This document shows positions 12,766 to 23,881 of a stretch of 64,000 nt of DNA, in pieces. The DNA comes from Xylogone sp. PMI_703. Taxonomy: Eukaryota; Ascomycota; Leotiomycetes. Position 1 is the stretch's first letter. Every line of letters starts with the position of its first letter. Location of the stretch: positions 372,001 to 436,000 of the forward strand of contig JAJTUQ010000007.1 of the NCBI GenBank assembly GCA_021399445.1, in the 5' to 3' direction. The notes beneath the pieces are model-generated. The model was not told the origin of the DNA. It saw nothing but the letters and a program-made list of their open reading frames with translations, and did no database searches. The position numbers and the translations under genes were made by a program.

Positions 12766-14646
12766 CTTGAGTCGAGAACAAGAGTCTTAGGTAAGTGTCG
12801 TTGTGGTGTGGTGTGAAGTATTATGTAAGTATCGGTGATGTGACAGTGATAGCCAATAAGGGCTGTGATATTCCAGATGAATGAAGACAAGGAAGGAAGT
12901 CCACGTCGAGGGAAAGAGCAAGGGAGCCATGCCATTTATGCTCTTTCCTCAGTCAAGACAAGCTAGTCAGTCAAGCTAAGAATATGAGAGGGACTAGGCA
13001 GACAAGCATCGACAAGCATCTAACTCATAGTGACGTTAATCCGGCCAGGTACCTCCAATAAGAAGGTATTATCAAACGGGAACTAGCTTTAGTTTGTGCT
13101 AGCGCCTAAGTAATAACTATGGTTCACCTTCAAGGAAAGAGGTTGGTTCAGCTTGGACCCTGAGTTGAAGTCTTCTAGATCTTGTGCGCCAAACTTGATG
13201 TAGGAAAAAGGAGAGAGGAAGAGCATAACCTCACCTTTATACAAGACACCATAATCTCCTCAATATATCCATCCATTCACTTATTCATTCACACATCTAT
13301 CCATGAAGAGGAGAGAAGAAAAAGGGAGAGTAAATCCACCTCTCCATCTATACCATATTCACTTTTGGAAATTAGAAGGAAAAAGGCGGTACTCCCCCAT
13401 GCTGAGGTTCCACGGTTCACTAGTAGTAAGCGTAGAGGCTAACGAGGCAAGTCTGTATGTTGCCGAACCCTGATAGGTCGGCAGCAATCACTTAGCAACG
13501 GTACCATGGACGGCGTGATGAGTCATTATGGGAAAATGGGAGATTCCCATGGATGGGTGTATGGGAAAGTGTGCTGTTGCTTGATAATAGTAGAATCCCA
13601 TGTACTTGAACCGAATACTTGAGCTGGATGAATAATGGAAAGGGAGCAAAAATAGAGCTAATACGTGATGTAAACTATTATTTTCCTTATAGTTGTCCAA
13701 TAATAAAATAGTGCACAGAAGCATTTCACTAATACATTATATCTCCTCATATTATCTGATGAAGAAGTACTATTTTACATTCCAGAATGGGTACGAAGAT
13801 AATAGCAGATAAAGAAGATTATTTTTTAAAGCAATGCATTAACAGAAAAGCACTTGTCATTTAATATTTACAGAGGATTACCACGGAATAACCCCTGAAC
13901 TACATGAGAAACGTTCTTTCCAGTTGAAAAAATCGAATAACATGTAGTAGATACACAAAATAGCATACCTCTTTTGACAAGACGTATAGATATGTTATGC
14001 TTGCTTCACTAGTTACGATAGTTGTCGTATATTCGAATAGTAATGAAAGGACCAGGTAATTCAAACCGTAAGAGAAGGCCTACAACTATGCATACCACCG
14101 TACCTCTCCGGATGCACAAATTAACCAATCACTTCTCATTACCACTTGAGCCATACAACATGCCTAAAGGTGCCGGTTGGGATTCTCTCCTGGCACTATT
14201 ATTCCTCATGGCGCCTGTTGTGTTATGTGGCACTTTGCTTATTTGGGAATATATAGTTATGTTCAATAAAGGACGGCTCCTCCTGGTTGGCTAGTGAACT
14301 TTGTGTCCATGGACAGAAGTTTTGTTGCACATCTGGGGTCTTGCAAAATGAGCTAAAAGTCTTGACATTTAAATGGTAGTGGGCGATTACTCCTTACACT
14401 TGGTATTCGACTAGATTTGAGGGTATGTCCTCTATTGCAAGTTCTCTGAGTATTAAATACACTTCGTCATGGACTGATCGCCGGCCTTAGACCGCCAGGA
14501 AAAGTTGCGATGTTGAGATTCATGGAGTCGAAGTCCCTAGTCTTCTGGCCTCAATATCTACCTGGATCACTATCCAGATGCAAGATTCGAACTAAATATA
14601 ATTGTTTAATATAAGAGAAGGCCCTCAAAGACTAAACACTACCCCA
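12766..14646. other. Intergenic: PRA1-gene promoter, possible small ORF, 3' flank of oxidoreductase gene
   Basis: About 1.9 kb, AT-rich towards the right. CCAAT occurs near 12852, upstream of the PRA1-family gene. A direct repeat of GACAAGCATC lies at 13001-13020. The only frame with protein-like character is the 44-codon ORF at 14160, listed separately. Confidence 0.5.
14160..14294 (+). CDS. Possible small single-span membrane protein, 44 aa
   Basis: An ATG in good fungal context (ACAACATG) opens 44 codons. The predicted peptide starts MPKGAGWDS, has one strongly hydrophobic segment at about residues 10-29, then an EYIVMF stretch and a short basic tail (NKGR). The aromatic and charged residues at the membrane boundary look like a real single-span protein and not random translation. 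I do not recognise a family. The frame is open further upstream but has no other ATG except one at 14043, which would add 39 residues. No intron is required. It lies isolated in an AT-rich intergenic region. It could equally be chance. Confidence 0.35.
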   Translation: MPKGAGWDSLLALLFLMAPVVLCGTLLIWEYIVMFNKGRLLLVG

Positions 14647-16090
14647 CTATTCATATACTTTAGTTTCAATCTTGAATCCCAACTCGCCAAGACGATCTAT
14701 GAATTTTTCCCCAAGTGTGGCAGGCGTGTAAACACCACCAGTAAGATCCTTATGCTCATCCCTTAGAAGACTAATAGCTGCTGTAGACATAAAAGCACCG
14801 GTAACTGTTCGGGGTTAGCCTTTGAATTTTCAAACGGAAGAAGTCTAAGCAGGAATTGGAACACATACGGTCGTACATAGACCCATTCCAAACAACTCTT
14901 GTAAAAGCCTTAGATGAGGTCGGTGGATCTACATCTGGGATTCCAACGCCTCGAAAATCAAGTCCGTCGTTCTTGGATTGCTCAGGGGTCGGGCCATCGC
15001 CAGGTTTGTACAGATATTTAATTGCAAGCTTTCTGACGAATGGAATGACGAGGGAAAGCGACATGAAGGTAAGAGCAAAGTGGAATAAAACTGCGGTAAG
15101 ATAGTTCCGTGCTCTAGAATGCTCACTGAATCTAAATCGTGGACCATAGTTATTTGCACCACCCAACAGACCCCAGCTCCGGTATACGGCTTGCACGTTA
15201 GGCGCGCTGTTAAAGGCATCAGTAAGAATACCTAGATCTGATACCGCACGGACTCCCAGCCATTTCGTTTCCCAGGGTATTGATGATTGGCTCTGAGGTG
15301 GTGGGATTGGACAGATGGAGAAAGGTTTATTCTCTTCTTGCATCTCTTTCACGCTTATAACATCAAACGTTTTTAAAACCGTTGCAATAGTTCCGCCAGA
15401 AGCTGCAGCCCTATACAAGTAATTTAGTGTTAAAGCTTTTAAGGATTATTGGTATCATAATTTAGGAGGGCAACATACCGGAATTCATGAGCGGAGATGA
15501 CGACTTCTTTCGTTGGAGCTGAAAACCTTTCCCTAACTTTGTTCACAAGTGATAAGGTCAAGATATCAGCCGGTACTGACTCCAGCCCCATCTGAGGAAT
15601 CAATATAGCGCCAGTCTTTTTAGCCGTATTTTCATACTTCTTGATCATCCTTACTACAAATGGGGCTTCGCCCGTGCAATCAATATAGTGGGTGCCATTC
15701 TCAGCACACGCTTTGAAAGCATGTTCGCCGTACTGGAGATAAGGACCAACAGTAGAAATTAAAACCTTTGTTTTCTTTGCCAGGGCATCTAGATCTTTAT
15801 CATCCAGGTTGCAGATCTCAATTCCTATGGCAAGTCAGAAATAGAGGCCCTGATCTAGTGGGGGGTGTACGTGAATAATCACGTGGTTGAATGACCGTAC
15901 CTGGTTCGAGCCGGTCAGGATTTAGAGATCTACAGGTAGCAGCAACTTCTTTTAACTTCGACTCAGACCTGCCTGCTAACGCCCATCGTAGGTCCGTTGG
16001 CAGATGAGTTGCTATGTTGGTTGCTGTGAACTTTCCCGTATAACCAGTTGCACCAAAAAGGACTAGGTCGTATTGCCGAGTTGATGACAT
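14647..16090 (-). CDS. Saccharopine dehydrogenase-like oxidoreductase (SCCPDH / trans-acting enoyl reductase family)
   Basis: Model: complement(14647..14804, 14869..15410, 15479..15824, 15901..16090), 411 aa, in frame. The N-terminus has a Rossmann nucleotide-binding motif (LFGATGYTGK, residues about 11-20) followed by ALAGRSESKL, as in the SCCPDH family. Conserved blocks follow: LISTVGPYLQYGEHAFKAC, YIDCTGEAPF and a central catalytic-like domain. A hydrophobic stretch near residues 270-295 (AVLFHFALTFMSLSLVIPFV) matches the membrane or lipid-droplet anchor seen in eukaryotic members. The C-terminus has the family TGAFMSTAAISLL block. These proteins are not lysine-pathway enzymes; their substrate is unknown, and bacterial relatives reduce lipid intermediates. 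Intron 1 contains a CACGTG at 15880-15885. Confidence 0.9.
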
Positions 16091-16605
16091 CGTGCGGATT
16101 TTGTCAGATACCCTAACTGCGCCTCTATGAAATTATTCTCTGGCACAGGCAGTACTACAGTTGAATTGAAATTGAGTACGGAAAACTCTTAACAAGAAAA
16201 CTAGAAGCGGGCGCCAATTCCTCTTTATGTAACTGAAGATGCTAGCACGGCAAATTGTTTCTAAAAGGGATCTTGCACCGAATGTCGCCCTTACTACCAC
16301 AGTACGGCCGCTCGGCCGCACGTGTGTCGTCATAAAGGTCATGACTGAATCGCCTCCAAATTTGTGTGTATCGGTGTGCCCTCAGGCATCAAAATCTATA
16401 GGCGATTAAGCGCACATTTTCCTCTCAAGTACCTGGCTGTACTTCACGTCAAATAGTGCACTACACTGGCGATTATGATGAATATAAAGTTGATTTTATT
16501 AAATAGTTTATACTTAAATGGCTAATAAACTTTATTTCACATTAATTGAATAATAATCAAATGTATAATATGTTTTTATGTTCAAGCGTTGACATCGCGG
16601 GGGCG

Positions 16606-16649
16606 TTTAGTCATGGCCCGTCATAAAGCCCATGACTAAAGTGACTAAA
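16606..16649. promoter_or_regulatory. Cluster of three TGACTAA (AP-1/Gcn4-like) sites, two in an inverted repeat
   Basis: TTTAGTCATGG at 16606-16616 is mirrored by CCATGACTAAA at 16630-16640, a perfect 11-bp inverted repeat with a 13-bp spacer. A third TGACTAA follows at 16642-16648. The 7-mer resembles bZIP half-site pairs (TGACTCA / TTAGTAA). The cluster lies about 215-260 bp upstream of the eL43 start. It could also form a hairpin. Confidence 0.4.
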
Positions 16650-16673
16650 GTACCGCAGAGTACGGATATCTAG

Positions 16674-16679
16674 CACGTG
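16674..16679. promoter_or_regulatory. CACGTG (Cbf1-type) site in the eL43 promoter
   Basis: CACGTG lies 186 bp upstream of the eL43 ATG. In many ascomycetes ribosomal-protein promoters carry Cbf1 sites with this core. The role here is inferred. Confidence 0.4.
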
Positions 16680-16864
16680 ATTTTGTCTCACTTTTCCTAG
16701 CAGAATCGCTCCCGTCAATGCAATTCATGAGAGCCTAAGAAATGTGGCCTCAACAGCCCTAACACTAAGCGAACACCACAAACGGGATCACATCGAATTG
16801 AAGAACGCACCTCACAAAATCTCCATCTCCTCAACCACCATTCATCCCACCAACAGCCGCAAAG

Positions 16865-17430
16865 ATGACCAAGAGAACCAAGAAGGTCGGAGTTACCGGC
16901 AAGTACGGTACAAGGTATGCAATCAATTCCCTGTGCTCCGTCACTTTTCGCAGGATATACATTTGGGAATAAAAGACATGGGTGCTTGATGGATTTGAAT
17001 TTCGAGTTTTGCAATATGGAAGCAACCCCGTTCGAATTGGCGAGAGGCCATTCAATCATGGATTGAGAGTTACAGATTGCTGATCAGTGAATTTGTTTGA
17101 TCCCAACAGATATGGTGCCTCTCTGCGAAAGCAGGTCAAGAAGATGGAAATCACACAGCACGCCAAGTACGTCTGCACATTCTGCGGGAAGACGACCGTG
17201 AGGAGACACTCTGTCGGAATCTGGAACTGCAAGTCCTGCAAGAAGACTGTCGCTGGAGGAGCCTATACTGTATCGTATGTTTGACCCAGATCCAGCCTGG
17301 ATAATTTTCGGAAGGCTGGAACTTTTCCATCGGAGTTCACTTTCTAACCATATCTTCACCGAACAGGACACCAGCTGCTGCTGCTATGCGATCAACACTC
17401 CGACGATTGAGGGAAATTGCTGAGGTTTAG
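16865..17430 (+). CDS. rpl43: 60S ribosomal protein eL43 (L37a/L43)
   Basis: Structural protein of the large cytosolic ribosomal subunit. Exons are 16865..16914, 17110..17274 and 17367..17430, giving 92 aa, exactly the family length. The N-terminus [28 protein letters not shown] is canonical. The zinc ribbon is complete: C39, C42, C57 and C60 in [17 protein letters not shown] and WNCKSCKKT. It ends with [12 protein letters not shown]. The first intron is 195 bp and interrupts codon 17; the second is 92 bp. Such introns are usual for fungal ribosomal-protein genes. Confidence 0.98.
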
Positions 17431-19315
17431 ATGGATTGTTGGGATGGCATGGTTTGGCATGGGTTTTACCTTGTGGATTTCATTTGCTGGAGCATGGGAC
17501 CGGTCTTCTTTGATACGGGATACGAAGCTTCGACGGCACTATTCGAAGAGAACTCAATAGAGCACTTTTAAAAGAAACCAAAAAATATCCAAATTATGCG
17601 CGCCCCGTTTCACTCTTCTACCAGTCCGTGCAACTTTTATGAGCGCACCTATCAAAATTAGGGAACCATGAAACAAGTGCCGAAATGAGTGCTCATCTTT
17701 CTTTGATTTACTAACCATCTAGGTTGTCATTTTTTTCCTTCTATTTATCCCGATGCTGATTCATTGTCGTCTATCACAGATGACGCCCTGTTTCACCAGT
17801 TGGAGAAGGTTTGAAGCAAGCAATAAAAGGCGACGAATAAGCGATGAATCAGCACGATGCTCTGTCGCCTCAGATTGTTTTGGGCGTCGTGGTTCGTCCA
17901 GTCATTCGCGGCATAATTACGGCTGGATAGGCAAAAAGAGTCATAGTTGCCTTCTGGCTGCCTCTCTCGATTCCGAGAACATATATAAACCCGGAGTCTG
18001 TTCCAACCTCGCGATTATGATCGCTCCTCATGACTCACTCAATTTTGCCAGAGACTGGACTTCTTTCTAGGAGGCATGATGATATTGATGCTGCGAAGGT
18101 GAATCTGGAGGAAAAGTGATCGTCACATGACTGTATCACCGATCGCCCAATGAGAAGCTGTACTGACAACACTCTTCCCGCACTTCACCAGGGCGAGGTT
18201 TATGCTCTTCCAGGATTAATGGATTAATGTCCCCAGCAAGCATCCACATCATCGGACACCGCGACCGCGAAGACGTCCACGACACGAGGCGTACAACGTT
18301 GCAATCAAGATATTTAGCAGCGTGTTCATACCTGCCTATGGTGATGGTGATGGTTTAGATAGGGCGAACCGCAGCCGGTTTTTACACGGACGCGCTGCCG
18401 ATAATAGCTCCTCCAACGCCTCTTTTTGCCTCTTGTCGGCTTGGCTTGCCTGCGCTCATGTTCAGCACTTGTCTTATATTAACATATCACTTTACCTCGC
18501 TGTATTACATGCGCCGGAGCGAGTGCCTGCGATTGCTATATTTATTGCATACTGCCGCAGAGCTGCATACCATCTTACTCTCCAGCCTAGCGCATTCCCT
18601 CTATATTCACCCAACTCGTGCGGGACAGGTGAACATCGGGGGGTTGAAACAGCAGATTTGCTAGCCTGTGCGAGTAGCAACCATAAATTCATGCTTGAGA
18701 GCTGCGAATCCTGCAAGGCCCTCGATTCTGTGGACGGCCACTGGCGGGCTGCACCTCACACACACGCCTCACAGACACACTACCTCCAATACCACATACC
18801 TACATAGCATACATCAACATACATATCTCCAACCCGTACGGTGCTAGCCGACCTCCCAGGCGCTGTGCGGGAGAAGGCTGGTGGCAGCTTACCAGCGTAA
18901 TCAAGCGGGTCTGGCTGTGAGCTCTCGAGCTGTTTGCGCAGAGGCCACGACCAACGGCCACTGGCTGCCTGTCCATCAGCGCTGTGAGGGCGTGCCTCCG
19001 GTGTGAGTGCCTCAGGACCCCGTGACACGCAGACTCGCGCAGCGGGCACAGCCTGCACGTTGTCGATTGGCCCCGCTTAGTTAGCGCTGCCGAGGACCAG
19101 TGGCAGCACCCCAAAACCCGAGAGGTCGTTCCCGCGTCCGCCAGGCCCTCTCTCGCCCTCTCTTTCTCTACATCAATCCTCAAGCTCAGTCAAACCACAA
19201 AACTCCCCTTCCGCCTCCCAGCTCGAATCCTCTAGCATACTTTATTCTTTGTATATCTTTTTCATGACTCCCTCCCTCTGCATCGATCAACGCACCTGCA
19301 ATATCCTTAGGCAGC
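17431..19315. other. Intergenic: eL43 3' flank and promoter of the RING/PHD gene
   Basis: About 1.9 kb. The right part (18.7-19.3 kb) is CA/CT-rich with long pyrimidine stretches just before 19316, as in fungal promoters and 5' UTRs. A 161-codon frame at 18322 lacks an ATG start and any recognisable feature. No gene is supported. Confidence 0.55.
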
Positions 19316-21480
19316 ATGGCTGACCAGTGCATTGTCTGCTTGGAGAATCTCTCGGTGGTGGTCCCGGTCAATGCTGCTACTGACCATGAGGATCGCCAAC
19401 CACTCGTCAGCGCCGTCGCGGGACCATCTACAGAATCGCCCACCACCACGACGAGCCCCAGCAACGGCGACATTCCACAACCCGTCGCTGTGATCAAACC
19501 CTGTGGTCATGTTCTCCATGATGATTGTCTTCGAGAATGGTCGCAAAAGGCAAATAGCTGCCCGATTTGCCGCCAGACATTTAACTTAGTCGAGGTCCTG
19601 GACGCAGTTGGAGGTAAGTACTTCAACAACCTTCTAAATTTCCTTCTGAACCCAATGCACAATAATTTCTCTTCTACTCGTCCCCTCGAAATCGGGAAAT
19701 TACGAAAGCAGCTTCTCGTTTCCGTTTTGACCCGCTCCACAAGTGTTCGTGCTTGAACCCTCGAGCCAGCCTTATTAGTGATACCTCCAATCCCTCGCAT
19801 ATTTCGCCACGAGTCTTTCTGAATTATCGCTAACCCATGTTTCCTCTAGGTGTTGTAGTCTCCGAGTATGCCGTCGAAGACAAGAAGCAAGTTGCTGAAT
19901 TCGACCAAAACGCATGGGTTGCGGAGAACCTCGAGGAGGAAGAAAGCAACCCTTGTCCCATCTGTGGGCTGTCGGACAATGAAGACGTCCTACTTCTATG
20001 CGATGCGTGCGATGCTCCATATCATACTTATTGTATCGGTCTCGATAGAGTTCCAAGCGGGCACTGGTTCTGCATGGAATGTGCCTCTGATGGTGCTTAT
20101 GCCCGAGCCGCGGAGCCCATGCATCCTGAAAACTTGATCGCACCGCCATACACCGGTAGATTATGTCCCAGAACGTGGGCAACTGTGCGACGTGCACGGC
20201 GCCGGACGAGGAATGATCACTGGTATGGTGCCTGGAGCGTCATCAGTATGAGAGTGCACGATGCCGCTGGGCTCGACCTCGACTTCTCTGACGATGACCA
20301 GGCTATGTCCGGTTATAGGATCCACCAACGCCGTACTGCAGATGAAAGAAGAGAGTTTCGACGGTGGCAACAGCGACTGAATATTGCTGGTCGCCAAGGG
20401 GCTCGAGATGCATTTCGAAATGCCGCGAATCCACTACTCCCTACCGACCCATCTCCTTTAGCCTCGTCGCCTTCACCCACGGTTGATCCAGAAGAGAGCC
20501 GAGCCTGGGGTGACTTGGAGAAGGCAAAGGAAATTGATACCACTTCTCCACAAAACCGAAAACGAAAAGCACGATCTGTCACTCCACCTGCCGGAGAAGC
20601 ATCCACAGAGGCGCCAAAGGAGCCCGAGAGAAAGCTAAAGCGGCCCAGGACTCGACGGGTACTGGATAGAGCTGGCCCATCAAATGCTGGCCCAAGCAAT
20701 GCTAGCAATAGTAGTTCGCACGCCCGACCAGATACACCATCCGCTCGACTTCTCGCCGAAGTCAATAACGAAGAGCCATCATTCCTATCCTCCCTCTTGA
20801 AAGAAGTCGAGATGGCAACGCCATCGGAGGATGATACCTCCAGATCAGCGACGGGGAGCATGTTTGCTGCTTCACATCGGGTTGCAAGCCCGACTGCAGA
20901 CTTCTCTTCTCCTGCTGCATCCCCATCACCACTAGCATCGACGTACCATACCCCACGAGCGACTTCCATAACCCCACCACCACACATATCAAAACGCTCT
21001 GGCTCACCTCTTCCCCTAACATCACGTGTCGAACCCGTCTTCCCCCTTCCAGACTTCTCCCCAAACCGCTCTTCTCTTGACTCACCTCAATCCAATCACA
21101 AACCTGATCAACCTCACATAAACGAATCCTCAAATTCTACCGATGAGCCTTCCATCCAACTTCGACAGCCGCGTCCTCGCCGGCAAAGCCCCCTCACCTT
21201 TAGGCAGCCACGATCACCAGAGACGTCACCTGCCCGCACGAGTATGTCAATAGAGGAGAAGGAGGGAATCAGCAAGATCGTTAAATCAGCTCTTTCGCGT
21301 CCTTGGAAATCGGCCGAGATTACGAAAGAGCAGTATGCATGTATTAATCGCGACGTATCAAGAAAACTATATGAAATGGTGGCTGGAAGCGATGCCGAAA
21401 CTGATCGAGGGGCATGGGAAAAGATCGCGATCCAAGAGGTAGCGAGGGCCGTTGAAGGCATCGCCACTTCGCATGCTTAA
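19316..21480 (+). CDS. RING and PHD finger protein (PHRF1-like organisation)
   Basis: Exons are 19316..19613 and 19850..21480 (236-bp intron, phase 1), 642 aa. A RING-type finger lies at residues 5-85: C5, C8, then a 54-residue Ser/Thr/Pro-rich loop, C63, H65, H68, C71, C82, C85. A PHD finger follows at 135-177 with all eight ligands (C135, C138, C150, C153, H158, C161, C174, C177; CDACDAPYHTYC core). The middle is disordered and rich in Ser, Pro and basic residues. A conserved-looking helical block ends the protein (about 570-640: EEKEGISKIVKSALSRPWKS...YACINRDVSRKLYEMV). RING plus PHD suggests a nuclear ubiquitin ligase reading histone H3, as for PHRF1, and the tail recalls an SRI-like Pol II-binding helix bundle. 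Both points are inference. Confidence 0.85.
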
Positions 21481-22588
21481 AATAAATGACACATCAACGA
21501 ACTTGCATGATATGACATGAATATATGATATTTGGCAAAGATAGATGGTTGGGCAGCGGGCTATTTCGGGAGTTCTTCAGCCGGTACCGGCCATATGTAA
21601 TACTATATTTTCCAGATATCAGGATGTCCCCCGAAAGCTGGCCCATTATGTTGGGGCAGACGGATCGTTGGGGACTTTGCATGTGTTCAGGAGCGGGTTT
21701 ACTCATTTTAACTGATATTTTTTCGATTTTGCAGGCGAATTCTGGTGGAAACCTTGGTGCTTTGGAGTTTTATTATTTTAGGGACAACCCGGCACGCCGG
21801 CACGGCTTTTTGGAGCGATTTTGCATTACTGGTGGCTGTATTTATCTTCTATAGACAAGATTATGCATTGATTTATTTAGTCGGGTAATACTGGCTGCTT
21901 GGCAAGATATCTCTTGATTAGAATCCGCAATACTGCGTGGTGACATATTGGAAGTAGTTCGTTTAGTGGTCACGCTTCGTGGTTCCGGGATTGAAATACG
22001 GTGCGGAGGGACATATGGATCAGACAAAATTCATTCAATACGGTATTCATATTTTTCTCTATCGATCGAATAGCTACGTATGTATAAGAGGTGGTTTTTT
22101 GGCATGTAAAGAGATGGCCAGGAACTTGGATCCTTCCAAGTCAAAAACAGTACGACAAAATAAATTAAGAAATGTCAACAGTCGCTATCTAACAGTTCCC
22201 GTGGGTGTGAAAAAAACGTAGGTACCGCTAGCGAAAAAAGCCTGAGATCAGTTCACTCTAGGCACCACTAAATGATCGAGACGTTCTGAGGTGAACAGGT
22301 CTTGATGATAAGGAATGGGTGCCGTAGGATGAAGAGAAAAGAGAAGGAAGAGAATTTCGGGACCGTCAAGAGAAGGTTTGGATGGAGCAGCTCTATTTCA
22401 CACTAGTACTTATCTAGTTAGAATGGAGGGTGGGTTGTTGAAGCCTTGCGGATAAGGTTTTGATTACATAATGTAGAAAGTTTGAGGAATTGATTTTGGT
22501 TCGTGGAGACCTGCGCTTTTTGGGGATATATCTTTGACGAATTGTGAAACTGGGAGTTTGGAACAGAGCAGAAGCGGGGATTAGAAAG
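21481..22588. other. Intergenic between RING/PHD gene and mrpl17
   Basis: About 1.1 kb between two rightward genes: the 3' UTR of the first and the promoter of the second. It is AT-rich, and nothing else was recognised. Confidence 0.55.
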
Positions 22589-23881
22589 ATGACTGCTTCG
22601 AGTAGGGGCAGCAGAGCTGCAGCTTCAATGCTGCGTAAGTCAATTCCAATTGCAATGGGGGGTTTTTCTCAAAAGTTTAATGCCGTTACGAAATGAGCTT
22701 TCTCCAAAAAATTCCCAGAACTGACCACTCGTACTGCTATTTTGTAGGCTCAACACGACACCAGAGACTTTGCTCAGAATGTGTCAAGACCATTTCACGC
22801 ACGGCACCAATTCCTCAGAGATCATACGCAACTGCCGCTACCACAAATGCATCATCAACAGCATCATCAACCTCAAACTCCACACCACCACCGCTATCGT
22901 CCTCTTCCCAGCTCAACATCTCCACAACACCACCATGCACATCCAACACCCCCGAGTACTCCGTAAAAGCCGCGGTCGTGCTCTCCCGCCCACCACTAAT
23001 CACCGCCCCGCAGACACCCTTCGAGTCCGCATTCTTCTTCTACCAGAAACGCCTCAACGAGCGTCTCGCCATGCCCTTCACCCGCTACTTCTACTTTAAG
23101 AAAGACACCCCCGCCGACAACGACTGGAAGATCAAGGTCGCGGAACGTAATGGCGCTGCGGCGAGGGAACTCGGTGGGTACCAAGCTTATGGAAAGATGG
23201 GTTGGAACGACGAGGTGCTTGTGGGCGACGAGAGGAGTAAACCGGGGTATGTTATAGAGAAGTTGCTGGAGGAGTCGAGGGTTAGAGCTGCTGAGGGGAA
23301 AGATGGAGCTGTTAATGTCGTGGGGCAGGATGCTTCTGCTGATGAGGCGGGGGGTGTTGAGAGGGTTGAGTCTCGGTGGACGGAGGCGGATCGGAAGAGG
23401 GATGTGAAGAGGTTGGACAGGAAGTTGGCTGAGACGCTGTACCTTGTTGTGCAAAACGCAAAGGGTGGATGGGGGTTTCCTACTGGGGATCTTATTGGGA
23501 GGGAGAACCTGCACCTGGTATGTGTCTCTTTTAACTCTGTCAAAAGTTGAGATCTCCAGACTAATGAGATGTTTCCTGTTCTAGGCAGCGGAGCGTATTT
23601 TGGTTCAAGCTGCTGGTGTAAACATGAATACCTGGTTAGTTGGTCACGCTCCAATTGGCCATCACATCATCAAGCCGTACATCAATCCTGAAACCAAGTC
23701 CATCGAGAAAGTCGGAGACAAGGTATTCTTCATGAAGGGCAGGATCATGGCTGGACAGGCTGATCTCAAGGGTAATCTGTTTGGGCTGACCGATTTCAAG
23801 TGGTTGACTAAAAGGGAGCTTGAGAAGTGCGTTAGCCCGAAGTACTACAGCAGCATCAGGAACATGCTAGCTGATAGGTAG
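22589..23881 (+). CDS. mrpl17: Mitochondrial large-subunit ribosomal protein mL46 (MRPL17)
   Basis: Exons are 22589..22634, 22748..23517 and 23585..23881, 370 aa. The N-terminus (MTASSRGSRAAASMLRSTRHQRL...RSYATAA) is rich in Arg and Ser and lacks acidic residues until about residue 25, a clear mitochondrial presequence. A Ser/Thr-rich linker leads to the mL46 domain beginning TPFESAFFFYQKRLNERLAMPFTRYFYFKK. The C-terminal half is the degenerate Nudix-like fold of mL46 (GGWGFPTGDLIGRENLHLAAERIL, then WLVGHAPIGHH and VFFMKGRIMAGQADL). The first intron splits the presequence. Function is structural, in the mitoribosome. It lies upstream of, and converges on, the nuclease gene. Confidence 0.93.

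Larger units (their letters stand above)
16091..16864. other. Divergent promoter region oxidoreductase / eL43
   Basis: About 770 bp. It has an AT-rich block at about 16470-16580 and then a GC-richer proximal eL43 promoter with clustered TGACTAA sites and a CACGTG. No gene is seen. Confidence 0.6.

Noticed and set aside
18322..18807. 161-codon plus-strand frame before the RING/PHD gene
   Set aside because: Opens with GTG, not ATG; no hydrophobic pattern, domain or splice partner. Likely promoter sequence.
20313..20987. 224-codon minus-strand frame
   Set aside because: Antisense to the low-complexity middle of the RING/PHD gene, with no start or domain support.
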